A stretch of 36,833 bases of DNA from a virus. Both the position numbers and the translations under genes were made by a program. The stretch is from IMG/VR virus record IMGVR_UViG_3300033148_002120, positions 1 through 36,833 of that record. One strand, 5' to 3'. Positions 30,659-36,833 of this stretch are shown here, piece after piece. Within the stretch, counting starts at the first letter, position 1. The number at the start of each line of letters is the position of its first letter. The notes under the pieces were generated by a model. The model made no database searches, was not told the origin of the DNA, and was given only the letters and a program-made list of their open reading frames with translations.

Positions 30659-30730
30659 TAGCGGGAGGTGGAGTCGAACCACCGACAACCGGCTTATGAG
30701 ACCGGTGTTCTACCGCTGAACTATCCCGCG
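30659..30730 (-). tRNA. tRNA-Met (anticodon CAT)
   Basis: Minus strand. Acceptor GCGGGA pairs with TCCCGC, with U8 A9 next. The D-arm is GTTC-AGCGGTA-GAAC, and the anticodon stem CCGGT/GCCGG carries the loop CTCATAA. The T-arm is GGTGG-TTCGACT-CCACC. Anticodon CAT could serve Met or, if lysidine-modified, Ile AUA. The 3' CCA is not encoded and position 1 (C) is unpaired with position 72 (T). The initiator G-C triple is not complete, so elongator Met is the better guess. Confidence 0.88.
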
Positions 30731-30865
30731 ATAATTGCCACCTGATTCCCCGGTGGCCCGGTAGGTAGGTTTGCCGTTTAGCTGGTAAATACCCGTCCCC
30801 GCGTGTGGTGTCTCTATTCTTTCCACGCCGTCACCGGTTAACCAAATCACCAGAAGTTCCTGCAT
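30710..30865 (-). CDS. Small ORF ending inside tRNA-Met
   Basis: ATG 30865, preceded by AGAGAGG, to TAG 30710: 51 residues, MQELLVIWLTGDGVERIETP, then HAGTGIYQLNGKPTYRATGE. The composition looks like a real small beta protein. The final seven codons are the first bases of the tRNA gene, so the stop lies in the tRNA D-arm. It fills most of the gap between the HTH gene (30915) and the tRNA. No family recognised. Confidence 0.4.
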   Translation of the reverse strand: MQELLVIWLTGDGVERIETPHAGTGIYQLNGKPTYRATGESGGNYRGIVQR

Positions 30866-30914
30866 AAGCCTCTCTACCGCTTCTACCGCTTCTCTATATA
30901 AATGGGGTTAACAA

Positions 30915-31247
30915 CTAATCAACCGCCGCATGATATCTATCGTATGCAGCGCTTCCGGTTATCCCGAGTTTTTCGCCTATCTTGACAAATGACATGCCGG
31001 CGTTGCGTAGCTGCACAATTCTCTCGGTTATAAACAAGCTCTGTTCTTTGCGATAAAATCCTCGGCGGGTTAAGTCCGCCATTTGCTTTACTTCCCGCTT
31101 ACCGAATTCCGCCCAACGTCGTGTGTCGATGTTCTGCCACACCGGGCGCGGGTCGCCGAAATTGATGTCGAAATCAATCTCGGTCGGCCCGTAGTGCACG
31201 ATAGGGGCCTGGTCTATTAGCTCAAGCGTGCGGTCTAGTTTGGTCAC
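30915..31247 (-). CDS. HTH protein with sigma region 4-like C-terminus
   Basis: 110 residues from GTG 31247, overlapping the stop of the SbcCD gene (GTGA). The C-terminal part ERIVQLRNAGMSFVKIGEKL, then GITGSAAYDRYHAAV, is a helix-turn-helix like sigma region 4 or a LuxR-type tail. The N-terminal part (IVHYGPTEIDFDINFGDPRP) is not recognised. It is a plausible transcription regulator of middle or late genes. Confidence 0.55.
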   Translation of the reverse strand: MTKLDRTLELIDQAPIVHYGPTEIDFDINFGDPRPVWQNIDTRRWAEFGKREVKQMADLTRRGFYRKEQSLFITERIVQLRNAGMSFVKIGEKLGITGSAAYDRYHAAVD

Positions 31248-34200
31248 GCTACCGCCTCCCGCTTGACCTCACTCAACTCATTCATAACAATTCGCTGCCC
31301 TATCATCTCTTGTATGTCCTCCGAGTGCGTAATCAATATGGTGTGGTGTCTGCCGGCTTCCTGGTGAGCGGCTTCTATCATGCGGAAGTAATGGGCTTTT
31401 GCTTCCGGGTCGAGTGCTCCGTCTGATTCATCGAGGAACACTGTCAAGAACTGCGTACCGGTGTTACGTGCGCGGATGATTCCGAATGAGTCGTATATTG
31501 CCTTTTTTACCCATACCGCCTCGCCACCCGAAAGCGTATCAAGCGCCTGCTCGCTGCCGTCCTCGCTATCGTGTATGATGATTTCAAAGTCCTCCACCTG
31601 CTTTGTTTTCGAGCCTGTGCCTGCTATGCGTGTGGTGCGAAACTCGATCGAGAACCGGGAATTGTAAGCGGTTGAGAGTAGCCTGTTCGCTACCTCTGCT
31701 ATTGACGGAGCCAAAGCGTCAAGCTCAAGCGCCTGTATGCCGTTCGGCCCGCAAGCGCGTTCAAGGTAGCGCCACTCGCCGGCGTCTTTGATTTTCGCCT
31801 CGGTTGCGTCCTGTAGTTCGTGTAATTCCGCTATCTCGGTTTCAAGTTCGGCGATTCGCTGTTCTACGCCTTTCAACTCTGCCTGCTTGGCTGCACGTTC
31901 GCGGCCTATCAATCCGTACTCGGTGCGTAGCTCCTCGAGCCGGTCTACTATCTGTTGATACTCGGCGTCTGCGCTCTCGTCGAATATCTCGTCAAGGTCA
32001 GCCAGCCTCGCGTCAATCTCCGCGTTTTGTTTCAGTAACGACGACTTCTCAGCCTCAAGGGTTTGTATCCTCGCGCTGGCCGCTTTGGCCTTTTCGATGA
32101 TTTCCCGCAAGTGCTCCGGATTGTATTCGGTCGCTTGCGCTTGTAGTGACACAAGCATGGTATCGTTGTACGGCTCGTCTTTGGGAGCTTCGGGCCACGG
32201 CAAACGCTTGCGCTGTATAATCAGCTCATTCAAGGCTTTGTCGAGGTCGTTGATGTCCTGGTCAATCTCGAGTACAGCTTCCTGCAACGCCTTGAGTGTC
32301 AGCTCGGTCTTCTCTCGTTCGCTTTTTAATCTGCGCGCCGTTTCTGGCGGTAATTCCTGCTTGCAGGTCGGGCACGTGGTATCAAGCGGTTGCGTCAAAA
32401 GGTCGTCTAAATAGTCGATTTTCGCGACTTTCTGTGCCTTTTCCTCGCGTTTCTGCGCAATCGACGCCCGTACCTTTTCGCAGTTCTGCGCCAGTTCTTT
32501 GTCCTGGGCCTCCACAACCTCGCGGGCAGCGGCATAGTTTTCAAGCTCCGCATTTCTGCGTTCGGTAAAATTGTTTCTATCACTTTCTAACCCCCGGATT
32601 TTTTCTTGTAGCTGCTCGTATTCGTTGAGCTTGTATTCAGCTGCGCCTTGACGCGTAACCGCGACGGTGTACTCCTCGCGTTCGGTGTTGATTGCTTCTA
32701 TGCGTTGCGTGTTATTGCTCGTAGTGCTACGTAACTGCTTCCGTTCTGCGTCTATATGGCGGTTACGGTCTACCCGCTCTTTGAGTTCGGCGGCCTTGTT
32801 TTTCAACTCGGCGTCCTGTGCTTCAAGGTTATTGAGTTCCCGAGTCTTTGCCGCTACCGCGTGCAAGAGTTCGGTGTCGGTGTCACGTAATGCCTTGAGC
32901 TTTGCGATAGTCGGGTCCAGGGCTTCAAGCTGTCCCTTGGCGCGTTCGGTCTCGGATTCTAACGCCTTGGCACGTTCCTTGGCCGTGTCAGCGTATAATT
33001 GCAGATATTCTAATCCGGCGAGCTCTCGAAATAGCGTCTTCTTTTCGCCCTGTGTAGCTGCCGCCAAATCCGGATTTTGCTTGTTGGCTTTTTGGGCAAC
33101 GAATGCAGACCGCAAGTACAGCGCAAGAGAGCCAAATAGCTCGGTGATTTTCTCCTCATAGTCTGTCTTCCTCCCGTTTACAATCGGCTGGCCGTCGCGG
33201 TATAAATGGTAGGAGCAGGATCCGGATGCGTTCTGACCGTCGATTTCGATGTATGCGCGGTATGTGCTGCCTGTCCTGCAATCCGTAAAATGTAAATCGC
33301 GCCACGAGTCACGCAATCTAAAATGGTCCTGGAGCTTGCCCGATCGAGTAAGCATGGTAGGGAATGGTTGCATGTTCTCAATGAGCGTCGTTTTGCTCGA
33401 ACCATTCGGTCCACACAAAGCAATAAGTCCAGGAGAATAGCTGTTAAAATCCAGATATATTTCATCTTTGTTTAGCCCCTTCCACGGTCCGATCGCACCG
33501 CGGAGCGATAGCGAGTCAATGCGTATGTGTGCGCCCTCGCTTATACGCCCCTCTTCTCTGGCTTCGGCTTCGAGTGTTTCGGCCTTTTCAATAATTGACT
33601 TTGTGAGTTTGTCGCCGGAGTTTTCGGCGTAGATAGCGAACTTGTCGGGTAGGCTTTTTGCCTCTTGAATCTCGCCAGCTCTGACGGTCTCGGTGGGTAT
33701 AACCTCAACGGTTACACGGGAACCTGGCAGAGCTCCCCACTGATACATTTTTTCAAGGATGGCGTCGGGGTCTATTTCGTGCTGTCTCTCCCGGGCTACA
33801 CGGTAGACTTGCCATACCTGGCATCCGTCCGGGTCCTCGTTTTCGGCTTCCTCAGCACCGGTCCAATCTGTGACTATCTTTTTTCTCGGTGGGTGCGGGT
33901 AGTTGATGAACTCGACATCCGCAAGCTCGCCACCCTCAAAGGACGCAATGATACAGCCTTTTTGGTCAGTCTCACTCCATGTGACAGGGAAAGCCGACCC
34001 GCCGTAATATGCCGGCAAGTCACCGATTTGCTGCCGTAAATGAATATGACCGAGGGCGATATAGTCAGCGCCAACCATAGAGAGGTCGTCTCGTCCGACC
34101 TTGATCTCCCGCTGCATGACCGTCTGCCCGTTGGACATAGACGCACCTGCTACGTTAAGATGTCCGATAAGTACTGCGGGGATGTCGGGAAATTCCTTTC

Positions 34201-34675
34201 TCTTGGCCGCAAACCCGAGGAGGATTTCTCGCATTCCCGTTTCTATTTTCTCCCGAGCCTCATCGGCTCCCATCGCTTCATTACCGGCGAGGAACCATTC
34301 CTTCCCCGGCTCGGGAATACCGAAAAAAAGGATGCCGTTGACGACTACTGGGGTTCTCGGATCGATATTGTAGAAGTCGTTAGCCGCTTCGATGTCCTGA
34401 AATATGTAATAACAGCCCGCTATGTCGTGGGTTTTTGTACCTTCGACCGATATGATGGGTGCTACATCAAGCATTTCTTTGAGAACCGAAATAAGGTCAG
34501 GCAAGCCGGATGATGCGGTATTCTGGACCGCTCGGTCAAACAGGTCCCCGGCAAACACCCACGCATCGACATTGATGTCCTGGCCGACCTCGATGGCTTT
34601 CTTGAGACTGTCGATTGCTTTCTGTTGGTTTTCTCTGGAGAAGTGGACGTCCGATATATGGATTATACGCTTCAT
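31244..34675 (-). CDS. SbcD-SbcC (Mre11-Rad50) single-chain fusion nuclease
   Basis: 1143 residues from ATG 34675 (four-base overlap with the gene before). The first 290 residues are a metallophosphoesterase: DVH (9-11), GDLFD (43-47), GTKTHD (79-84, where GNHD is usual), GHLN (181-184) and GHIH (209-212). From about 385 a Rad50-type ATPase begins: Walker A GPNGSSKTT (422-430), long coiled coil, zinc-hook CPTC (768-771), signature LSGGE (1048-1052), Walker B FLDESD (1080-1085) and THS (1116-1118). These proteins process double-strand breaks and hairpins. In bacteria and in phages T4 and T5 the two halves are separate genes, here they share one chain. The loss of Asn in the GNHD position is notable. 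Confidence 0.93.
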   Translation of the reverse strand: MKRIIHISDVHFSRENQQKAIDSLKKAIEVGQDINVDAWVFAGDLFDRAVQNTASSGLPDLISVLKEMLDVAPIISVEGTKTHDIAGCYYIFQDIEAANDFYNIDPRTPVVVNGILFFGIPEPGKEWFLAGNEAMGADEAREKIETGMREILLGFAAKRKEFPDIPAVLIGHLNVAGASMSNGQTVMQREIKVGRDDLSMVGADYIALGHIHLRQQIGDLPAYYGGSAFPVTWSETDQKGCIIASFEGGELADVEFINYPHPPRKKIVTDWTGAEEAENEDPDGCQVWQVYRVARERQHEIDPDAILEKMYQWGALPGSRVTVEVIPTETVRAGEIQEAKSLPDKFAIYAENSGDKLTKSIIEKAETLEAEAREEGRISEGAHIRIDSLSLRGAIGPWKGLNKDEIYLDFNSYSPGLIALCGPNGSSKTTLIENMQPFPTMLTRSGKLQDHFRLRDSWRDLHFTDCRTGSTYRAYIEIDGQNASGSCSYHLYRDGQPIVNGRKTDYEEKITELFGSLALYLRSAFVAQKANKQNPDLAAATQGEKKTLFRELAGLEYLQLYADTAKERAKALESETERAKGQLEALDPTIAKLKALRDTDTELLHAVAAKTRELNNLEAQDAELKNKAAELKERVDRNRHIDAERKQLRSTTSNNTQRIEAINTEREEYTVAVTRQGAAEYKLNEYEQLQEKIRGLESDRNNFTERRNAELENYAAAREVVEAQDKELAQNCEKVRASIAQKREEKAQKVAKIDYLDDLLTQPLDTTCPTCKQELPPETARRLKSEREKTELTLKALQEAVLEIDQDINDLDKALNELIIQRKRLPWPEAPKDEPYNDTMLVSLQAQATEYNPEHLREIIEKAKAASARIQTLEAEKSSLLKQNAEIDARLADLDEIFDESADAEYQQIVDRLEELRTEYGLIGRERAAKQAELKGVEQRIAELETEIAELHELQDATEAKIKDAGEWRYLERACGPNGIQALELDALAPSIAEVANRLLSTAYNSRFSIEFRTTRIAGTGSKTKQVEDFEIIIHDSEDGSEQALDTLSGGEAVWVKKAIYDSFGIIRARNTGTQFLTVFLDESDGALDPEAKAHYFRMIEAAHQEAGRHHTILITHSEDIQEMIGQRIVMNELSEVKREAVA

Positions 34676-35550
34676 GCCGCGCCCCCTTTGTGCTTCGCGA
34701 CGTAGGCGGTACAGCGGTCAATCATGGCCTGTATATCCTCGGCTGTAGCGTCAGCGTTCCCGAGAACGTCACGTATCATCTTGTCAGCGTCTTTCGACCT
34801 GGCGATTGTCGGGTCAAGTAGCCACTCTTCGAGCTGGATTCTCAGCGCCCGTGTGTTGTCGATATTGTCTTCGGGTTCTGCGTCGAATGTTGCGAAGTCG
34901 TCAACGTCCTGAACAGTTTCGGTGACAACTTCGGCGTCTACTTCCGGAGCTTCTATCTGTGGGGTGACATCCTTTTCGGGTCCGAACACCGTGTCGACCG
35001 CGCCAGTAGCCATAGAGAGAGCGGCTTGCCTTGTCTCCGGTGCCTTGAGCATTTCGCCGGTATCAACAACAATTCGACAGACCACAACGGCCCGCTGGAA
35101 GTTCTCCCTGTTAAATGCAACAGGTAGGCCGAGAATCTTTCTGATTGCTCGAAGGTGTGCACCGGTTTCTGCTCTTTGAAGCGCGAATTTCTTTGGACCA
35201 TCTTTCGCACGTTCTACCCAGTCGTAGTCGTAGCTTGCGGTGACTGAGGTTGTAAGCCCATCGGGGCCACGCCTTGAAGCGCGGGCGGTCACGGTCCACG
35301 AGGTATCGTTTTTGACCGTGTTGATAGTCTCGAGTGATACGCCGGCAGCGTCCGCGATTTTCTGGACGTGATGTGCTTTGGGCAACATCTCGCCGTTAAT
35401 GGGCTTATCGTGGAAATCCGTAGGTACTACTGGTATTTTGGTCACAACCGCTTTGAACATGGTTTGCGGTTGTAGGTCGCCTTCGTTCATAAATACGAGT
35501 GCGCCGTCTTTTTCGTGCCGTTCAATAACGGCCAATGCTTTGTTCTCCAT
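34672..35550 (-). CDS. Putative DNA-binding / strand-annealing protein
   Basis: The start is ATG 35550 (MENKALAVIERH), with GAGAGG upstream. The longer frame lies in the structured leader. 292 residues. A central basic segment (VTARASRRGPDGLTTSVTAS) and RAETGAHLRAIRKILGLPVA suggest the KAETxAxxRAIR-type signature of phage single-strand annealing or RecT/Erf/Rad52-like proteins. A Glu/Asp-rich linker and a small C-terminal helical domain (IQAMIDRCTAYVAKHK) follow. The SbcCD gene directly downstream, overlapping by four bases, fits a recombination pair of nuclease and annealing protein. Family membership is inferred. Confidence 0.5.
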   Translation of the reverse strand: MENKALAVIERHEKDGALVFMNEGDLQPQTMFKAVVTKIPVVPTDFHDKPINGEMLPKAHHVQKIADAAGVSLETINTVKNDTSWTVTARASRRGPDGLTTSVTASYDYDWVERAKDGPKKFALQRAETGAHLRAIRKILGLPVAFNRENFQRAVVVCRIVVDTGEMLKAPETRQAALSMATGAVDTVFGPEKDVTPQIEAPEVDAEVVTETVQDVDDFATFDAEPEDNIDNTRALRIQLEEWLLDPTIARSKDADKMIRDVLGNADATAEDIQAMIDRCTAYVAKHKGGAA

Positions 35551-35577
35551 CGTTTCCTCTCTTTGATGGTAAAAGGC

Positions 35578-35669
35578 GCCGGAGTGCGCGGGCGTTGCAC
35601 CCGTAAGGTTCACACCCCGGCTGTCGTTTCTGAGAGGAAACGCCGGAAGTACCTTCAACTCTCGGCGTT
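35578..35669 (-). ncRNA. Structured 5' leader of the annealing-protein gene
   Basis: Two stable hairpins are predicted in the 134-base gap. AACGCCG/CGGCGTT (35669-35663 with 35645-35639) encloses GAAG-GTA-CTTC. A long wobble-containing stem (35621-35611 with 35588-35578) encloses GGGTG-CAA-CGCCC. They lie about 28 bases before the start codon. No ORF fits the segment. It may be a cis-acting regulator, an RNA processing site or an attenuator. Confidence 0.4.
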
Positions 35670-35684
35670 CCCTCTGCCTACTTG

Positions 35685-35867
35685 CTACGCCTTGTGTACG
35701 GGCACAAGACCCTTCGCCGCGATAGTGTCGAGCATTTCGTCAATAGCGGTGCTCAACAGAGCTTTTGCGGTGGCGACGTCGGGCGCTTCAGCGGTAAGGT
35801 CGAGTTGGATCGTACCTTTTGCCGTTTGCTTTGCTCCCATCCGTACACGTGTCTCTTGTGTCTCCAT
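35685..35867 (-). CDS. Small conserved-looking protein
   Basis: 60 residues from ATG 35867 (AGGAGG seven bases upstream). The run GTIQLDLTAEAPDVATAKAL, then LSTAIDEMLDTIAAKGL, suggests one beta strand and an amphipathic helix. No motif I recognise. It sits ten bases after the HTH gene and before the structured leader. Confidence 0.5.
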   Translation of the reverse strand: METQETRVRMGAKQTAKGTIQLDLTAEAPDVATAKALLSTAIDEMLDTIAAKGLVPVHKA

Positions 35868-35876
35868 AATTTCCTC

Positions 35877-36062
35877 CTATTCCTGGACTGCTTCCTTGAT
35901 ATTCGAATTGATAAAATCGTTAAGAATTTCCTCGGTGAAGAAGACCCGTGCGCCTAACCTCACCGAGGCGAGTCGACCTTGACACACCCAATGCTGGAGT
36001 GTGTACACACTGAGACCCAGATATTCTGCAGCTTGCTGATAGCTCATCAATCTAGGTCGCAT
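35877..36062 (-). CDS. AlpA/excisionase-type helix-turn-helix protein
   Basis: 61 residues from ATG 36062 (GGAGGGG nine bases upstream). The motif SYQQAAEYLGLSVYTLQHWV, then CQGRLASVRLGARVFFTEE, is the winged MerR-like helix-turn-helix of AlpA/Xis DNA-binding proteins. A small helical tail follows. Candidate regulator of early genes or directionality factor for the (now truncated) integrase. Confidence 0.8.
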   Translation of the reverse strand: MRPRLMSYQQAAEYLGLSVYTLQHWVCQGRLASVRLGARVFFTEEILNDFINSNIKEAVQE

Positions 36063-36222
36063 CTATTAGTTCCCCTCCGAGCGATAATGCTTTCTCAAGT
36101 TTTTCGTCTGGTATCTCGTAGTAGTAGACCTCGCCGAACGTCCCTTGACCTGTGCGTGGATGGTCTTCTCGGTACTGATACCACTTAAATCCGTATAGTT
36201 TTGTTTCTGACTTAACGCGCAC
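36052..36222 (-). CDS. Small 56-residue protein, unrecognised
   Basis: The frame from GTG 36222 to TAG 36052 reads MRVKSETKLYGFKWYQYRED, HPRTGQGTFGEVYYYEIPDE, KLEKALSLGGELIDAT. GAGG lies seven bases before the GTG. The residue composition and overlaps (11 bases with the gene before, 11 with the HTH gene) fit a real coding frame. The competing frame at 36305-36066 is Arg/Ser/Thr-rich and looks like its shadow. No known motif. Confidence 0.55.
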   Translation of the reverse strand: MRVKSETKLYGFKWYQYREDHPRTGQGTFGEVYYYEIPDEKLEKALSLGGELIDAT

Positions 36223-36289
36223 GGTATCGCCTCGCTGCGTCGATTAGGATGTAGGTTGATAGGGCGATAATGAGGAGGGACAGGATCAT
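36212..36289 (-). CDS. 25-residue membrane microprotein
   Basis: ATG 36289 to TAA 36212: MILSLLIIALSTYILIDAAR, then RYRAR. This is a single hydrophobic helix with a basic cytosolic end. An AAGG lies eight bases upstream. It overlaps the next gene by 11 bases. Short ORFs like this are often chance. The tight overlap and ribosome site make it possible. Confidence 0.35.
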   Translation of the reverse strand: MILSLLIIALSTYILIDAARRYRAR

Positions 36290-36305
36290 ACAAACACCTT
36301 CTCAC

Positions 36306-36719
36306 TCACGCCTTCCCCTCCTGCTTGTCGAGCCAGTGCTTCGCCTTCTCTAAAATCCAGCGTTCTGTAGGCGTCCACTTATCGAGGCCAAGCAACTCCG
36401 GCAATCGCGGCTTTAGATTTTGGAGTATCTTGTCGTAACAACCTATCAATTCAATGCCCAAACGCTCCGACCAGTACTTGCGCTGCCATGCTTGAGGCAA
36501 AACCCTATGAATTTTGTCTTCGCCGTCTATTTGAGGAAGCGATGCATGGGACCAGTAGAGTGTTGCTATGTCGGCGTCCCCTCGGATGTGGGCGTATCCT
36601 CCGATGTCGGCGTACCCTCGGATGTCGGCGTATGTAGGCGTACCCTCGGATGTGGGCGTTCCCTCGGATGTCGGCGTCCCCTCGGATGTGGGCGTATCCT
36701 CCGATGTCGGCGCTCCCTC
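36306..36719 (-). pseudogene. Hexapeptide-repeat protein, C-terminal part, frame broken at 36631
   Basis: Continues the gene that starts at 301. Hexads (YAHIRG, DADIRG, NAHIRG, YAYI) run in frame to about 36633. There one 18-bp unit is only 10 bp long, which throws the reading out of frame and leads to a stop at 36505. In the restored frame the repeats resume (YADIRG, YADIGG, YAHIRG) and lead into an 85-residue tail ending KWTPTERWILEKAKHWLDKQ-EGKA, stop at 36306. That tail holds several Trp residues and is probably a folded C-terminal domain. The lesion may be a real contraction of the array or an assembly error. Confidence 0.7.
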
Positions 36720-36833
36720 GGATGTCGGCGTACCCTCCGATGTCGGCGCTCCCTCGGATGTCGGCGTACCCTCGGATGTCGGCGTTCTCTCCGATGTAGG
36801 CGCTCCCTCGGATGTAGGCGTATCCTCCGATGT
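36568..36833 (-). repeat. 18-bp tandem repeat array (right part)
   Basis: Same repeat as at 1-209, here with additional CAC (His) variants at the Asp position. One copy at about 36624-36633 is short by eight bases. Units after 36720 are the duplicate of 1-114. Confidence 0.9.
36720..36833. repeat. Terminal direct repeat, right copy
   Basis: Identical to bases 1-114. See the left copy. Confidence 0.85.

Noticed and set aside
30479-30688. 69-residue minus-strand ORF over the tRNA region
   Set aside because: It translates tRNA-Met 3' bases and the T-arm of the tRNA-like element (GESGSIPDGRF is a common tRNA shadow).
36066-36305. 79-residue frame next to the HTH gene
   Set aside because: Arg/Ser/Thr-rich shadow. 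The frames at 36289-36212 and 36222-36052 have ribosome sites and better composition.

Overview
The window looks like a complete or nearly complete genome of a tailed phage (Caudoviricetes, siphovirus-like, HK97-type head) of about 36.7 kb. The first and last 114 bases are identical, so the contig appears to close into a circle of about 36,719 bp. The closure point lies inside an 18-bp tandem repeat, so the copy number there is uncertain. Nearly all genes are on the minus strand. Standard code, strong GGAGG-type ribosome sites and frequent TTG/GTG starts fit a bacterial host, but nothing identifies the host. A truncated tyrosine recombinase suggests a temperate ancestry.

Layout, following minus-strand transcription. 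A near-consensus promoter (483-511) faces left into a ribbon-helix-helix gene (477-298). Next is a hexapeptide-repeat gene that crosses the contig ends (301 to 1, then 36719 to 36306). Then come several very small genes and an AlpA-like HTH gene. The DNA-metabolism block follows: a putative annealing/DNA-binding protein (35550-34672), a single-chain SbcD-SbcC (Mre11-Rad50) fusion (34675-31244), an HTH protein, a tRNA-Met(CAT) and a second tRNA-like structure, a nuclease-like protein, an N6-adenine/N4-cytosine methyltransferase, a C5-cytosine methyltransferase overlapped by a second reading frame, an HNH endonuclease, a replication initiator with iteron-like ATTAAT sites, a DnaB-type helicase and a Lar-like protein. 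A sigma-region-2-like gene and a strong terminator (24119-24142) close this half.

The late half runs terminase small and large subunits, portal (fused to a minor head domain), prohead protease, major capsid, decoration-like proteins, head-tail connectors, tail terminator (broken), tail tube, a G/GT-type frameshifted chaperone pair, tape measure, and a 1657-residue tail-tip/receptor-binding protein. It ends with a lysis region: small membrane protein, an L,D-transpeptidase-like enzyme, a phosphoesterase, a secreted protein and a holin-like protein.

The only plus-strand genes (629-2444) form a small convergent island: the truncated integrase, then four small genes behind a promoter with a palindromic operator. 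A perfect 21-bp inverted repeat (1290-1310 and 2467-2487) bounds this cassette and could allow it to invert.

Several genes (hexapeptide gene, C5 methyltransferase, small terminase, tail terminator) are broken by a single frame change. Some of these may be consensus errors, others real slippage. They should be checked against reads before biological conclusions are drawn.
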